From: Larix kaempferi
Taxonomy: Eukaryota > Streptophyta > Pinopsida > Pinales > Pinaceae
DNA: 64,000 bases
Reading direction: 5' to 3'
Assembly (NCBI GenBank): GCA_027924585.1
Contig: BSBM01000904.1
Span: 18,063,501 to 18,127,500 of the forward strand
The translations under genes were made by a program, and so were the position numbers. Shown here one piece after another: positions 55,316 to 64,000 of the stretch; positions within the stretch are counted from its first letter, which is position 1; every line of letters starts with the position of its first letter. The notes under the pieces are model-generated. The model was given only the letters and a program-made list of their open reading frames with translations, did no database searches and was not told the origin of the DNA.

Positions 55316-55960
55316 ACCAAATGCCACATGAATGCAGTTGGTGCATTTGTGAGACCAAATGGTACCACTACAAACTCATAGTGTCCATACCTCGTTCTAA
55401 AGGCTATCTTATGAATATCTTCTTCTTTGATTCTTACCTGAAGGTAACCAGACCTCAAGTCGATCTTTGAAAATACCTTTGCTCCTCTCATTTGATCAAA
55501 AAGGTCATCAATTCGGGGCAATGGGCATTTGTTCTTCACAGTAACTTTGTTCAGTTGCCTGTAGTCAATACATAGCCTGAGTGTTCCATCTTTCTTTTTC
55601 ACAAATAGAACAGGTGCTCCCCACGGGGACACACTTGGCATGATATATTTCTTTTCCAACAACTCTTGTAATTGCATTTTCAATTCTAGCAATTCCGGTG
55701 TACTCATCCTGTAGGGTGTCTTAGACACTGGTGCGGCTCCTGGCACAAGTTCAATTGTAAAATCAATGTCTCTCTTTGGAGGAAGTCCAGGAATCTCATC
55801 AGGAAAAACATCCCTAAATTCCTACAATACGTGATAGTCCTCCAACTTAAGAGTTTCATTCTCTGTTGCCTCCAAAACATGGGTTGCATACAATTGACAA
55901 CCTTTCCTACGGAACTTCTTCAACTGCATGGATGAAACCTGCCTAACAGAAGTCACCTTT
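55316..55960 (-). pseudogene. Ty3/gypsy RT fragment (second gypsy lineage)
   Basis: The minus strand reads the linker ('[20 protein letters not shown]') with one stop near 55824, then RT fingers and palm ('[19 protein letters not shown]', '[20 protein letters not shown]', '[20 protein letters not shown]', '[14 protein letters not shown]'). It ends abruptly at 55316-55330, before the catalytic DD. Its sequence differs clearly from the RT at 42237-42829, so this is another chromovirus-type lineage. Confidence 0.92.
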
Positions 55961-56398
55961 GGAATGCCTTTTTACAACCCTTGGGTTTCCTTTTTCGTCC
56001 ATGCATTCAAAATTCTTATTGTAGCAGTCAAGTTTAACCCTGTGCGCTTCTAACCAATCCATTCCAATGAGAATATCATAGGAACCTAGTGGAAAAACAT
56101 TCAGATTTGCATAAGTGAATAGCTCATCCATCTCTAAGGGACATTTCTCTACAATTTCACTAACTTTTCTCTTGGTTCCAGTGGCTAGTTGAACTAACCA
56201 AGATTTACTATGCTTTAATTTCTTAAAAGCACAAATCTCAATTTTAGGAGTGACATAACTGTGAGTAGATCCAGGATCAACTTCAACAACAGTGGATTGA
56301 TGATCTGCCTGGCGGTCGTCTAGTGCTGCATAGATTCTAGTAGGTGGTTTGGTAATTATTAAAATTTTGCAGTCTGATTTTAGCAGAGGGCTTGTCAT
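55943..56398 (-). pseudogene. Retropepsin of the second gypsy lineage
   Basis: 151 codons. Active-site motif 'VEVDPGSTHSYVTP' (Pro-Gly-Ser where S-G-A is usual) and the downstream 'YDILIGMDWLEAHRVKLDCY' block characteristic of gypsy protease. Joined by a frame change to the RT linker. Confidence 0.85.
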
Positions 56399-56953
56399 CA
56401 GTTGGTTTTCTGTAGTGTAAAAATTCTAGATCAGAGACAAGGTCCTTCTTTGTTACTAGGGGTGGAATTTGCAAGCAGTAGATTTCTCTTTCCTTTGAGT
56501 AGGAGAATCGGATATTTCTCGAGGCAATGGTCATTTAAGCATTAACGTAGTAGGTGGATGGGAAGAATTTATAAATTCAGTACATTCTTTAGAATAGGGG
56601 TGTTGTCCTTTATGCTCAGTAGGAAAACTTACTGTTGGGGAAGTAAGTTCCTTTATTTGCATCTTAGTATATTTGGACTGTAGTGGCTTTCTCATTGAAT
56701 CACAGTATTTCCAATTTGTATGAGATCCAGTATGTGGACTTTTAAACTTGAAATGTTGTGGATCATATTTATCAGGGAGATAGCTACTAGATATAGATGG
56801 TCTAGATGATTGGGATCTCTCTAACCTAACAACTGGACCCGAAATTGTTTCTGCCGATATTAATTTTTGGGGTTCTGGTTTGGGAAAATATTTTTGTGAC
56901 AGTGGTTTATACTGTTGTTTCCATTCATCAGGTACAGTAAGTTGGGCAAATCC
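56399..56953 (-). pseudogene. Hydrophilic region upstream of gypsy protease (family unknown)
   Basis: From 56953 down to about 56540 one minus-strand frame is open for about 138 codons, Ser/Pro/Lys-rich ('FPKPEPQKLISAE', 'RSQSSRPSISSSYLPDKYD'), ending in TGA. A second frame (56534-56340) continues. It should be the C-terminal part of gag, but no capsid or knuckle motif is seen. The frame is continuous with 63708-63850 if copia element 2 and one TSD copy are ignored. Confidence 0.5.
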
Positions 56954-58155
56954 TGTAAATTTTTATGAGTTTTGCAGCTTGCTGGTTTATGTCACATTTC
57001 AGTGGTTTTCATTTCCAGCCGGTTTTGCATAGGCTGGAAACTACTTATGAAATTTTCTTAGACAATTAAACACGCTGTAAAATTACTCTGACAGGCAGAA
57101 AATAAATTTTAACAAGCACACCATAAAATTATAGACTCAGAATTTTCGGCAACTGTGCCCTGGAAAAACCTCCACGGGGAAAACCAGTAAGAGATAGAAA
57201 GCTTTTATTTCTTCAGCAAAAATTTAGAATAGCATTACAGTAGAAAATACAACTTATCTCCACTGCAATAAATGCACCCAGCAGTTTCCTCGATTTCTGT
57301 GCCTATTTCTCGATTTCTGTGCTTCTTGATTTCTGTGCTTCTGTTCGATTTCTGTGTTGTTGTTCGATTTCTGTGTCAAACACAGAATTTCTGTTTTAAC
57401 ACAAAACTGTGCTTTCAGTGCCTGTTGCCTCAAAAAAAGTGCAGAAACTAACCCTCGAAAAAATGTACAGAAATGAATAGTCCGTACAGATTGTACGACC
57501 CTCGAAAAATGTGCATGAGATCTTTCTCGAAAACTGTGCAGAATCTACTTCAAAATTCGTGCAGAATCTTTCTCGAAATGTGTGTTGTTCATCACCTCGA
57601 TTTCTGTGCATTAAATATTGTCTCGAAAATAGTGTCGATTCTTGAAACTCGTGCCCAGAAACTTCCTCGAAACTCGTGCCCAGAAAGTACTTGCTGTACG
57701 GTCCTTGGAATGTGTGTTGTTCTGTAAACTTGTGCCTAGTAATCCGTACTGTACAGATGCCTTGGGTTCATGCCAACAATAAATGCTGGAAACCATCCTC
57801 GATTTCTGTGCTGGAATCTCTCCTTGGAAATCGTGCTGCTCTCTTTCTCTTCTCTTCACTTCAATCTGCAAAAAGTGAGTCAAAAAATGCCTCCCTCATG
57901 CTTTTTGATCAAAACCCTAGGGTTTCCTAAATCCAATGGATGAGATAGATTTAGATCTACAGTTGAAATTAAATGCTCCATTTATTTCTCATAAATAATT
58001 AATTTCACTCACCCACTTAAATTTATCAAAAAGTGACTTTGATGTTATAAAGTCTCATTATGTGCATTTAATGTGAGGGTCACCTTTTCCGCCCTTCTAA
58101 GTGACTTTAGGCAAATGTCACTTGGGGAACACTTCCATAGGTACAAAAACTAACA
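56954..58155 (-). repeat. 3' LTR of copia element 2
   Basis: 1202 bp. Contains a dense array of a degenerate 14-15-base motif (TCGA, 5-6 bases, GTGC) between about 57287 and 57840. The pol stop codon (TAG within TGTTAG, 58152-58150) lies inside its edge. Confidence 0.95.
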
Positions 58156-58749
58156 CTCCCTCTTATCGAGGAAGGTGTTCTGCACCACTCCCAACTTATC
58201 TTTGAAGAAGACAAACTTCCCCCTCCCCAAAGACTTCGTCAGGATATCTGCTACCTGCTCATCAGTGGATATATACTGCAACTCAACTGCTCCTCTCTGG
58301 ACATAGTCTCGGATGAAATGGTACCTGATCTCAATGTGCTTTGACCTGTCATGGAACACTAGATTCTCAGAGAGATGAATGTAACTCTGATTGTCACAAT
58401 AGATCACTGTAGGTCTAAGCTCTTGATCAAATAAATCTACCAATAGCTTGCGAAGCCACAGTGACTCACAAGTAGCCTGACTGGCTGCCATGTACTAAGC
58501 CTTGGCAGAACTCAATGGAACGGACTTTTGTTTCCGACTGAACCATGACACTGCTGCCGAGCCCAAACTGAAACAACAACTGGAAGTGCTCTTCCGATCC
58601 CTCACACAACCTGCCCAGTCTGAATCTGTGAAACCAACCAAGATAACTCCACCCGAACCCCTGTAGTCCAAACCATAATCCACTGTACCTGCTAGATATC
58701 TCAGCACATGTTTTGTGGCAGTCCAATGTACACTCATAAGCTCCACCAT
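58150..58749 (-). pseudogene. Copia element 2 RNase H
   Basis: 58749-58495 and 58491-58150 read RNase H in one frame with one stop: 'VGFTDSDWAGCVRDRKSTS', 'SWFSRKQKSVPLSSAKA', then TAG where the catalytic Glu of 'SSAEAEY' normally sits, 'VIYCDNQSYIHLSEN', 'HIEIRYHFIRDYVQRG', 'STDEQVADILTKSL'. Loss of the Glu codon and an indel upstream make it inactive. Confidence 0.93.
58156..58165 (-). promoter_or_regulatory. Polypurine tract of copia element 2
   Basis: Minus strand TAAGAGGGAG next to the 3' LTR; it also encodes the last residues of pol. Confidence 0.8.
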
Positions 58750-59573
58750 GAACTGCTAAGAGTGTTCACCGCAAAACATAAGTTTGGCCTGGTGTTGACC
58801 AGATACATCAATGATCCAACGAGCTGACGGTAAAGTGTAGGATCCACCAACTTACCCTTAGAAGCAGGAAGTTGCTTCCAGTTGGTGATCATAGATGTAG
58901 ACATAGGCCTACAGTCCTCCATCCGAAATCTCTTCAGAATATCAACTGCATACTTCCCCTGTCCCAGGAAAACATGTCCAGGCTCCTGCCAAACCTCCAT
59001 CCCCAAATAGTAATGCATCAGCGCAATCTCAGTCATCTCATACTCAACTGCAAGGTCTCTCTTGCAATGTACAATAAGACTCTCATCTCCAGTGATAAAC
59101 AAGTCATTAACATATAACAGAAGAATGAGAGGATCTCCACCAACCACAATGTAGTAAAGGTTGGGATCAGCCTCACTCTTCTGAAAGCCCATCGAAGTCA
59201 AGTATGCATCGATCCTGGAGTACCAAGCTCTAGGAGCTTGCTTCAGTCCGTACAAGGCTTTCCTCAGCCTACACACATGAGAATCTCTCCCATGAATCTC
59301 GAATCCCTGTGACTGCTCTAAGTACACCTCCTCCTGCAGAAGACCATTGAGAAATGCGGTCTTCACATCCATCTGGTTGATCTTCCAACCCATCTCTGTT
59401 GCTATAGATATCACTGCTCTGATGGAAGAATACCGAGCAACTGGCGCAAAAGTCTCATCGTAGTCAACTCCCTCAACCTGTGAAAACCCTCGAGCCACAA
59501 ACCAAGCCTTGTACTTCTCCACATTGCCATCTGCAGCATGCTTTATCTTGTAAAGCCACTTGGAAGTCACCAC
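58734..59573 (-). pseudogene. Copia element 2 reverse transcriptase, catalytic site altered
   Basis: 279 codons: 'KWLYKIKHAADGNVEKYKAW', 'VDYDETFAPVARYSSIRAVI', 'INQMDVKTAFLNGLLQEEVY', 'ALYGLKQAPRAWYSRID', 'YRQLVGSLMYLVNTRPNLCF'. The 'YVDD' active site reads 'YVND', removing one metal-binding Asp. The frame breaks by an indel near 58750, before RNase H. Confidence 0.94.
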
Positions 59574-60371
59574 TGACTTCCCCTAAGGTCTCGGCACTAT
59601 CTCCCAAGCATCATTCTTCATGATGGAATGGTACTCTTCCATCATGGCATCTCTCCATACCTGATGCTGAGAAGCCTCCTCAAATGTGGAAGGCTTAGAG
59701 TCACGAAGACTCGCAACAAGAGCCATCCCCAATCTGTCTAGCATCACTACTATACTGATCTCCTCCTAGGGTCTACCAAATGCCTCTGCTTCCTTCAAGG
59801 TGTCTTGAAGCCACTTAGGCTTCGTCTTCCTTGAAGGCTCCTCCCATACTGGTCTATCCTCATCTGAGGAACTCCCAGAAGCAGAAGGTCCAACACCCCG
59901 AGGACCAGTGATTGATGAACCTGTAACCTGTGAACCTGAACTTATACCTGTCACCTGAACCACTGAACCTGTAGAAGCTGTGTCTGTACTCTGTGATCCA
60001 GTCACTCCAGAAACCTGTGGACCTGAAACTTGTATCGAAGAAGCCTGTGTCAACTGAGGTGTGGGAGTTGGTGGCTCCCGTTGCTCCATCTCTCTCGACT
60101 TCCTGAAGGCTCTCTCCTCATCAAACTTCACCTCCCGCCTAACAACAACTCTCTTCTGGCCAGGTAGGTAAAGCCGATAGGCCTTCGAAGTCTCGTCATA
60201 TCCCTCAAATATGCCTCTCTCAGCAGTGGGCTCAAACTTCGTCCTCTTCTCAGAAGGGACGTGAGAGTACGTCAAAGAACCAAATATACGAAAGTGGCTC
60301 ACCTCAGGCTTCTTGCCTGTGTACATCTCCTCTAGAGTCTTCCTCCCCAAAGCACGGTGAGGACTCCTGTT
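59574..60371 (-). pseudogene. Copia element 2 integrase C-terminal region and linker
   Basis: 60350-59766 in one frame: the conserved 'RIFGSLTYSHVPSEKRTKFE' block, 'GIFEGYDETSKAYRLYLPG', then a low-complexity Ser/Thr/Gly-rich linker. 59763-59577 continues with stops at 59766-59768 and about 59583. It is separated from the integrase core by a TAG near 60360, probably a mutated Gln codon. Confidence 0.88.
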
Positions 60372-61127
60372 CTACAGATACACTGCAGTGCTGCAAGCCT
60401 CTGCCCATAGAAAGAACGGTAACCCCTCATCATGAAGCATCGCTCTCGCTGCTCCCACAATCAACCTGTTCTTCCTCTCTGCTACTCCATTATGCTCAGG
60501 AGTGTAGGGAACTGTCAGCTGTCTCTGTATACCCTCATGTCTGCAAAAAGCATCGAACTCCTTGGAGGTATACTCACCCCCATTGTCCGATCTCAACATC
60601 TGAATCTTCCTCCCTACCTGCTTCTCCACAAGGGCTTTGAACCCTTGGAAGACACTCAAAACTAGGTGTGACTTCTTGCTCCTCAAGAAGTAGATCGAGG
60701 TCTTCATGGAGTAGTCATCAATGAAGATGATGTAGTACTCAAAACCAGTCAAAGAGACCGATGACATAGGACCGCAAATATCTGAATGGATCAAGTCAAG
60801 CACTCCTACTGCTCTCGTGTCACTGCTTGGAAAAGCAGTCTTGGTGTACTTTCCCAAAGCACACCCCCTGCACACATAACTCTGCTCAGTGTTGAACTCG
60901 GGTAAACCTGTAACCATGCTCCTCAACAATCTCAGAGCTGGGTGATGTAGGTGGGCCATCCTCCGATGCCATAGCTCACATCGCTCACTGGTGCTGCTGT
61001 GTGCTAGAGCATGCTGCGGCTGAAACAATAGCTTGTACAACTTTCCACATCTAACCCCAATGTCCATGGGGGTTGATACACCTGTAGTCCTGGGGAAAAC
61101 CTGCACTCTCCCATCTGAGAAACACAC
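60372..61127 (-). pseudogene. Copia element 2 integrase core
   Basis: Zinc region ('ELWHRRMAHLHHPALRLLRSM', 'CRGCALGKYTKTAF') followed by the DDE core: D in 'LIHSDICGPM', D in 'MLRSDNGGEY', E in 'EHNGVAERKNR'. All three acids are present. Open over 251 codons; a TGA upstream (near 61157) separates it from the gag/protease frame. Confidence 0.94.
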
Positions 61128-61157
61128 CCCAAGACCTCTGTCCTCAATAGTGGAAAC

Positions 61158-62356
61158 TCAAACAAGGTTCTTCTTCAGCCCAGGGACATACAACACATCC
61201 CTCAGAATCATGGGACTCATAGACTCCCTCTGAAATGTAATGGTCCCCTGACAAACTGCTCTAACAATGGTATTGTCTCCAAGTACAACTTCCACATCTC
61301 TACATGTCTGTGATAGTTCGGAGAACAACTCTCGAGCACCTGTCATGTGACTCAAGGCTTCGTTGTCGATGTACCAAGTACTAGTGGTGGATGGACTCGT
61401 CTGATGGCCTGCCAATAATGAATGCTCAATCTCCATATCCATATCTATGTTAGGTGCTAAAGAGACTTTCTCTCTCTCAATCTGTCCAGCATATAGGGAA
61501 AACTCCCTCTGAAACCTGTCTCCAAAGTCATCAACCTCTATTGAGGTTGTTATCTGTTGTCCCTTCTTCTTCTTCTTGTTTGGACACTGTGAAGCATAGT
61601 GTCCAAATGTCTGACAACCATAGCACTTGATTTTACTCAAGTCCTTCTTCTGCCCACCCTGCTGCTGCTGCTTGGCCCCACCCTTCTTGGGACCCTTCTT
61701 CTTTTTCCCCTTTGTTGTCAATGCCACATTCTCCTCATCTACCCCACTATGAGATGAACTGCCCTGTACGAGACCTCTCCTGGTCTCCTCCTGCACAAAG
61801 TCATCCCACAGTCTCTCCCAAGACGGTAGGTTCTCTCTACCCACTATGGCCTGCACAAATGCACCCCAGGGCTTTGAAGCCCCATTCACTGCTGTACGTA
61901 CAAGCTCAGTAGCAGATACAACCTCCCCAACCGCTGCCAGTTCATCTCGAACTGCAGATATCCTGGTAAGGTATGCTGTCACTCCCTCTCCTCCATTCAT
62001 CTTTATACTCTTGAGTTTCTCCTTGAGAACCATTTTCGGTTCTCATTGGTACTCTCATACAAACTGGTCAAAGCTGTCCACATAAAGTGTGCCCTAATCT
62101 TGCCTGAAATGTGAGGGATTATGTGGTCTTTAACTGCATCAAGGATTATCCTCCTAGCCTTATAGTCCTTCTTGTTGAAGGCTGATAGTGCTGCTGCATC
62201 TGTAGCAGCGGGAATCTGAATCGGGTTTGCTGTAGTATTCCTAACCACCTCCTCCCATAGTTCATTCTCCTCTAATATCAGTAAAATTCTGGCCTCCCAT
62301 GACACAAAGTTCACTATCCCATTCAGCCTATCCTCCAACCTAAGTCCTGTAGCCAT
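61158..62356 (-). pseudogene. Copia element 2 gag and protease
   Basis: Starts at ATG 62356-62354. 62356-62030 and, after a one-base frame change near 62025, 62033-61158 together cover a UBN2-type gag, a Lys-rich stretch and a CX2CX4HX4C knuckle ('CYGCQTFGHYASQC'). A protease follows whose active site reads 'YIDNEALSHMTG' where 'D-S-G-A' is normal, so Asp is kept but the rest is altered. Confidence 0.92.
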
Positions 62357-62482
62357 CTCTACTTCAACCCAACAAGGTGTTGTTCACTAACAGAAGAAAA
62401 TCACTGAAATTACTGAGTTCTGGAAATTTCTGTGTCTGCAAAATACTACTGTTTTTTGCCCCCTCGCTCTGATAGCCCCCTC

Positions 62483-62494
62483 ACTCTGATACCA
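62483..62494 (-). promoter_or_regulatory. Primer-binding site of copia element 2
   Basis: Minus strand TGGTATCAGAGT directly abutting the 5' LTR; one base from the exact initiator-Met complement. Confidence 0.9.
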
Positions 62495-63707
62495 TGTAAA
62501 TTTTTCTGAGTTTTGCAGCTTGCTGGTTTATGTCACATTTCAGTGGTTTTTATTTCCAGCCGGTTTTGCATAGGCTGGAAACTACTTATGAAATTTTCTT
62601 AGACAATTAAACACGCTGTAAAATTACTCTAACAGGCAGAAAATAAATTTTAACAAGCACACCATAAAATTATAGACTCAGAATTTTCGGCAACTGTGCC
62701 CTGGAAAAACCCCCACAGGGAAAACCAGTAAGAGATAGAGAGCTTTTATTTCTTCAGCAAAAATTTAGAACATCATTACAATAGAAAATACAACTTATCT
62801 CCACTGCAATAAATGCACCCAGCAGTTTCCTTGATTTATGTGCCTATTTCTCGATTTCTATGCTTCTTCTCGATTTTTGTGTCACTTCTCAATTTCTGTG
62901 CTTCTGTCCAATTTATGTGTCAAACACAGAATTTCTGTTTTAACACAGAACTGTGTTTTCAGTGCCTGTTGCCTCAAAAACAGTGCAGAAACTAGCCTTC
63001 GAAAAAATGTGCAGAAATGAACAGTCTGTCCAGACTGTACGGCCCTCGAAAAATGTACCTGAGATCTTTCTCGAAAACTGTGCAGAATCTACTTCAAAAT
63101 CCGTGCAGAATCTTTCGCGAAATGTGTGTTGTTCATCATCTCGATTTCTGTGCAGAATCTGTCTCGATTTCTGTGCATTAAATACTGTCTTGAAAATAGT
63201 GCTAGTTCTCGAAACTCGTGCCCAGAAAGTACCTGCTGTACGGTCCTTGGAATATGTGTTGTTCTGTAAACTTGTGCCTCGTAATCCATACTGTACAGAT
63301 GCCTTGGGATTCATGCCAACAATAAATGCTGGAAACCCTCCTCGATTTCTGTGGTGGAATCTCTCCTTGGAAATCGTGTTGCTCTCTTGCTCTCTTTCTC
63401 TTCTCTTCACTTCAATCTGCAAAAAGTGAGTCAAAAAATGCCTCCCTCATGCTTTTTGATCAAAACCCTAGGGTTTCCTAAATCCAATGGATGAGATAGA
63501 TTTAGATCTATGGTTGAAATTAAATGCTCCATTTATTTCTCATAAATAATTAATTTCATTAACCCACTTAAATTTATCAAAAAGTGACTTTAGATGTTAT
63601 AAAGTCTCATTAAGTGCATTTAATGTGAGGGTCACCTTTTTCCCCCTTCGAAGTGACTTTAGGGAAATGTCACTTGGGGAACACTTCCCTAGGTACAAAA
63701 ACTAACA
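62495..63707 (-). repeat. 5' LTR of copia element 2
   Basis: 1213 bp, close match to 56954-58155 including the motif array (here about 62828-63385). Ends ACTAACA before the TSD AATCC. Confidence 0.95.
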
Positions 63708-64000
63708 AATCCAAGTACTATGGAAGTGGTGTTACCAGGACCAACCACCACACTTTCACGGCTAGCGTGTTTAGTGAGGCTAGGATGAAGACAAAGCATG
63801 GTAGTGGAGGATAACTGTGGTATGGGCGGCGACATCTTTGCATCGCTGCAACCGTTCCAACTCTTTCAGTTGTGCCTCCTTGCTCCCCCTCTTCACTAAT
63901 ATTATTCATAGTCATTTAAGCATTCTGATGAATATGTTTCATTCTATTAAGCCACCATCTATCAGAGATAGCATCCCGTCTTAGGGCCAGTTCCATTCTT
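63708..64000 (-). pseudogene. Continuation of the second gypsy element upstream of copia element 2
   Basis: On the minus strand a charged, Leu-spaced helix reads near 63890-63830 ('EAQLKELERLQRC'), in a frame different from the one that joins 56953. From about 63850 to 63713 a frame continuous with 56399-56953 is open. Probably the gag region of that element, cut by the window edge. Confidence 0.4.

Larger units (their letters stand above)
56954..63707 (-). mobile_element. Ty1/copia element 2, minus strand, with TSD AATCC
   Basis: LTRs of 1202 bp (56954-58155) and 1213 bp (62495-63707), TG...CA, exact TSD AATCC at 56949-56953 and 63708-63712. An initiator-Met PBS abuts the right LTR and a polypurine tract abuts the left. 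The internal region is a single copia polyprotein in one order, interrupted by a few stops and indels. The LTRs differ by only a few percent in their first 370 bases, so this insertion looks younger than the others. Confidence 0.96.

Noticed and set aside
1-64000. tRNA, rRNA, CRISPR array or organelle DNA insertion
   Set aside because: Read for cloverleaf-like and rRNA-like blocks and regularly spaced repeats; none seen. Initiator-Met matches are retrotransposon primer sites only.

Overview
The window is plant nuclear DNA made almost entirely of retrotransposons. No host protein-coding gene, rRNA, tRNA or CRISPR array could be supported. The evidence for a plant is: LINEs whose ORF2 ends in a zf-RVT zinc finger plus an RNase H domain and whose ORF1 carries a DUF4283-like domain and a CCHC knuckle; Ty3/gypsy chromoviruses with a chromodomain; Ty1/copia elements primed by initiator-Met tRNA; and long AT-rich spacers. 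The gene-poor nesting suggests a large-genome land plant, possibly a gymnosperm, but the species cannot be read from the sequence.

Layout. 1-2624: 3' half of a decayed LINE. 2625-3914: AT-rich DNA holding a perfect 304-bp palindrome. 3932-5181: 5'-truncated LINE with a 17-bp target-site duplication (TSD). 5481-7230: another LINE 3' end. 7651-10628: a minus-strand LINE 3' end with a 16-bp TSD, itself split by a plus-strand LINE (7669-9514, 9-bp TSD). 10629-12340: tandemly duplicated AT-rich DNA with a short LINE insertion (11321-11667, 16-bp TSD). 12341-19042: full-length plus-strand LINE with a broken ORF2. 20594-27224: full-length minus-strand LINE with both ORFs open. 27241-35249: AT-rich spacer with small tandem repeats. 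35250-36410: a copia-like LTR remnant and a clean solo LTR (5-bp TSD).

From about 36500 to 53800 there is a three-layer nest. A minus-strand Ty3/gypsy element (gag at 36880-38315, PBS at 52886-52907) was split by a minus-strand chromovirus (38380-52634, LTRs of about 1.77 kb). The chromovirus gag was in turn split by a minus-strand Ty1/copia element (44350-50363, 5-bp TSD CTCCT). To the right lie a purine-rich tract, a plus-oriented 3' fragment of the same chromovirus family (54180-55313), and a minus-strand Ty3/gypsy pol fragment (55316-56953, continuing at 63708). That fragment is interrupted by a second minus-strand copia element (56954-63707, 5-bp TSD AATCC).

The LINEs share one logic: ORF1 and ORF2 meet at an overlapping stop/start, and ORF2 supplies endonuclease, reverse transcriptase and RNase H. 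The LTR elements encode gag, protease, integrase, RT and RNase H between LTRs, with tRNA primer sites and polypurine tracts in the expected places. All LTR elements carry stops, frameshifts or catalytic substitutions and look dead. Only the LINE at 20594-27224 looks intact. The most unusual signals are the palindrome, coding-like sequence downstream of RNase H in three LINE copies, a dense array of a short TCGA/GTGC motif in the LTRs of the second copia element, and two successive gag-like segments in the outer gypsy element.
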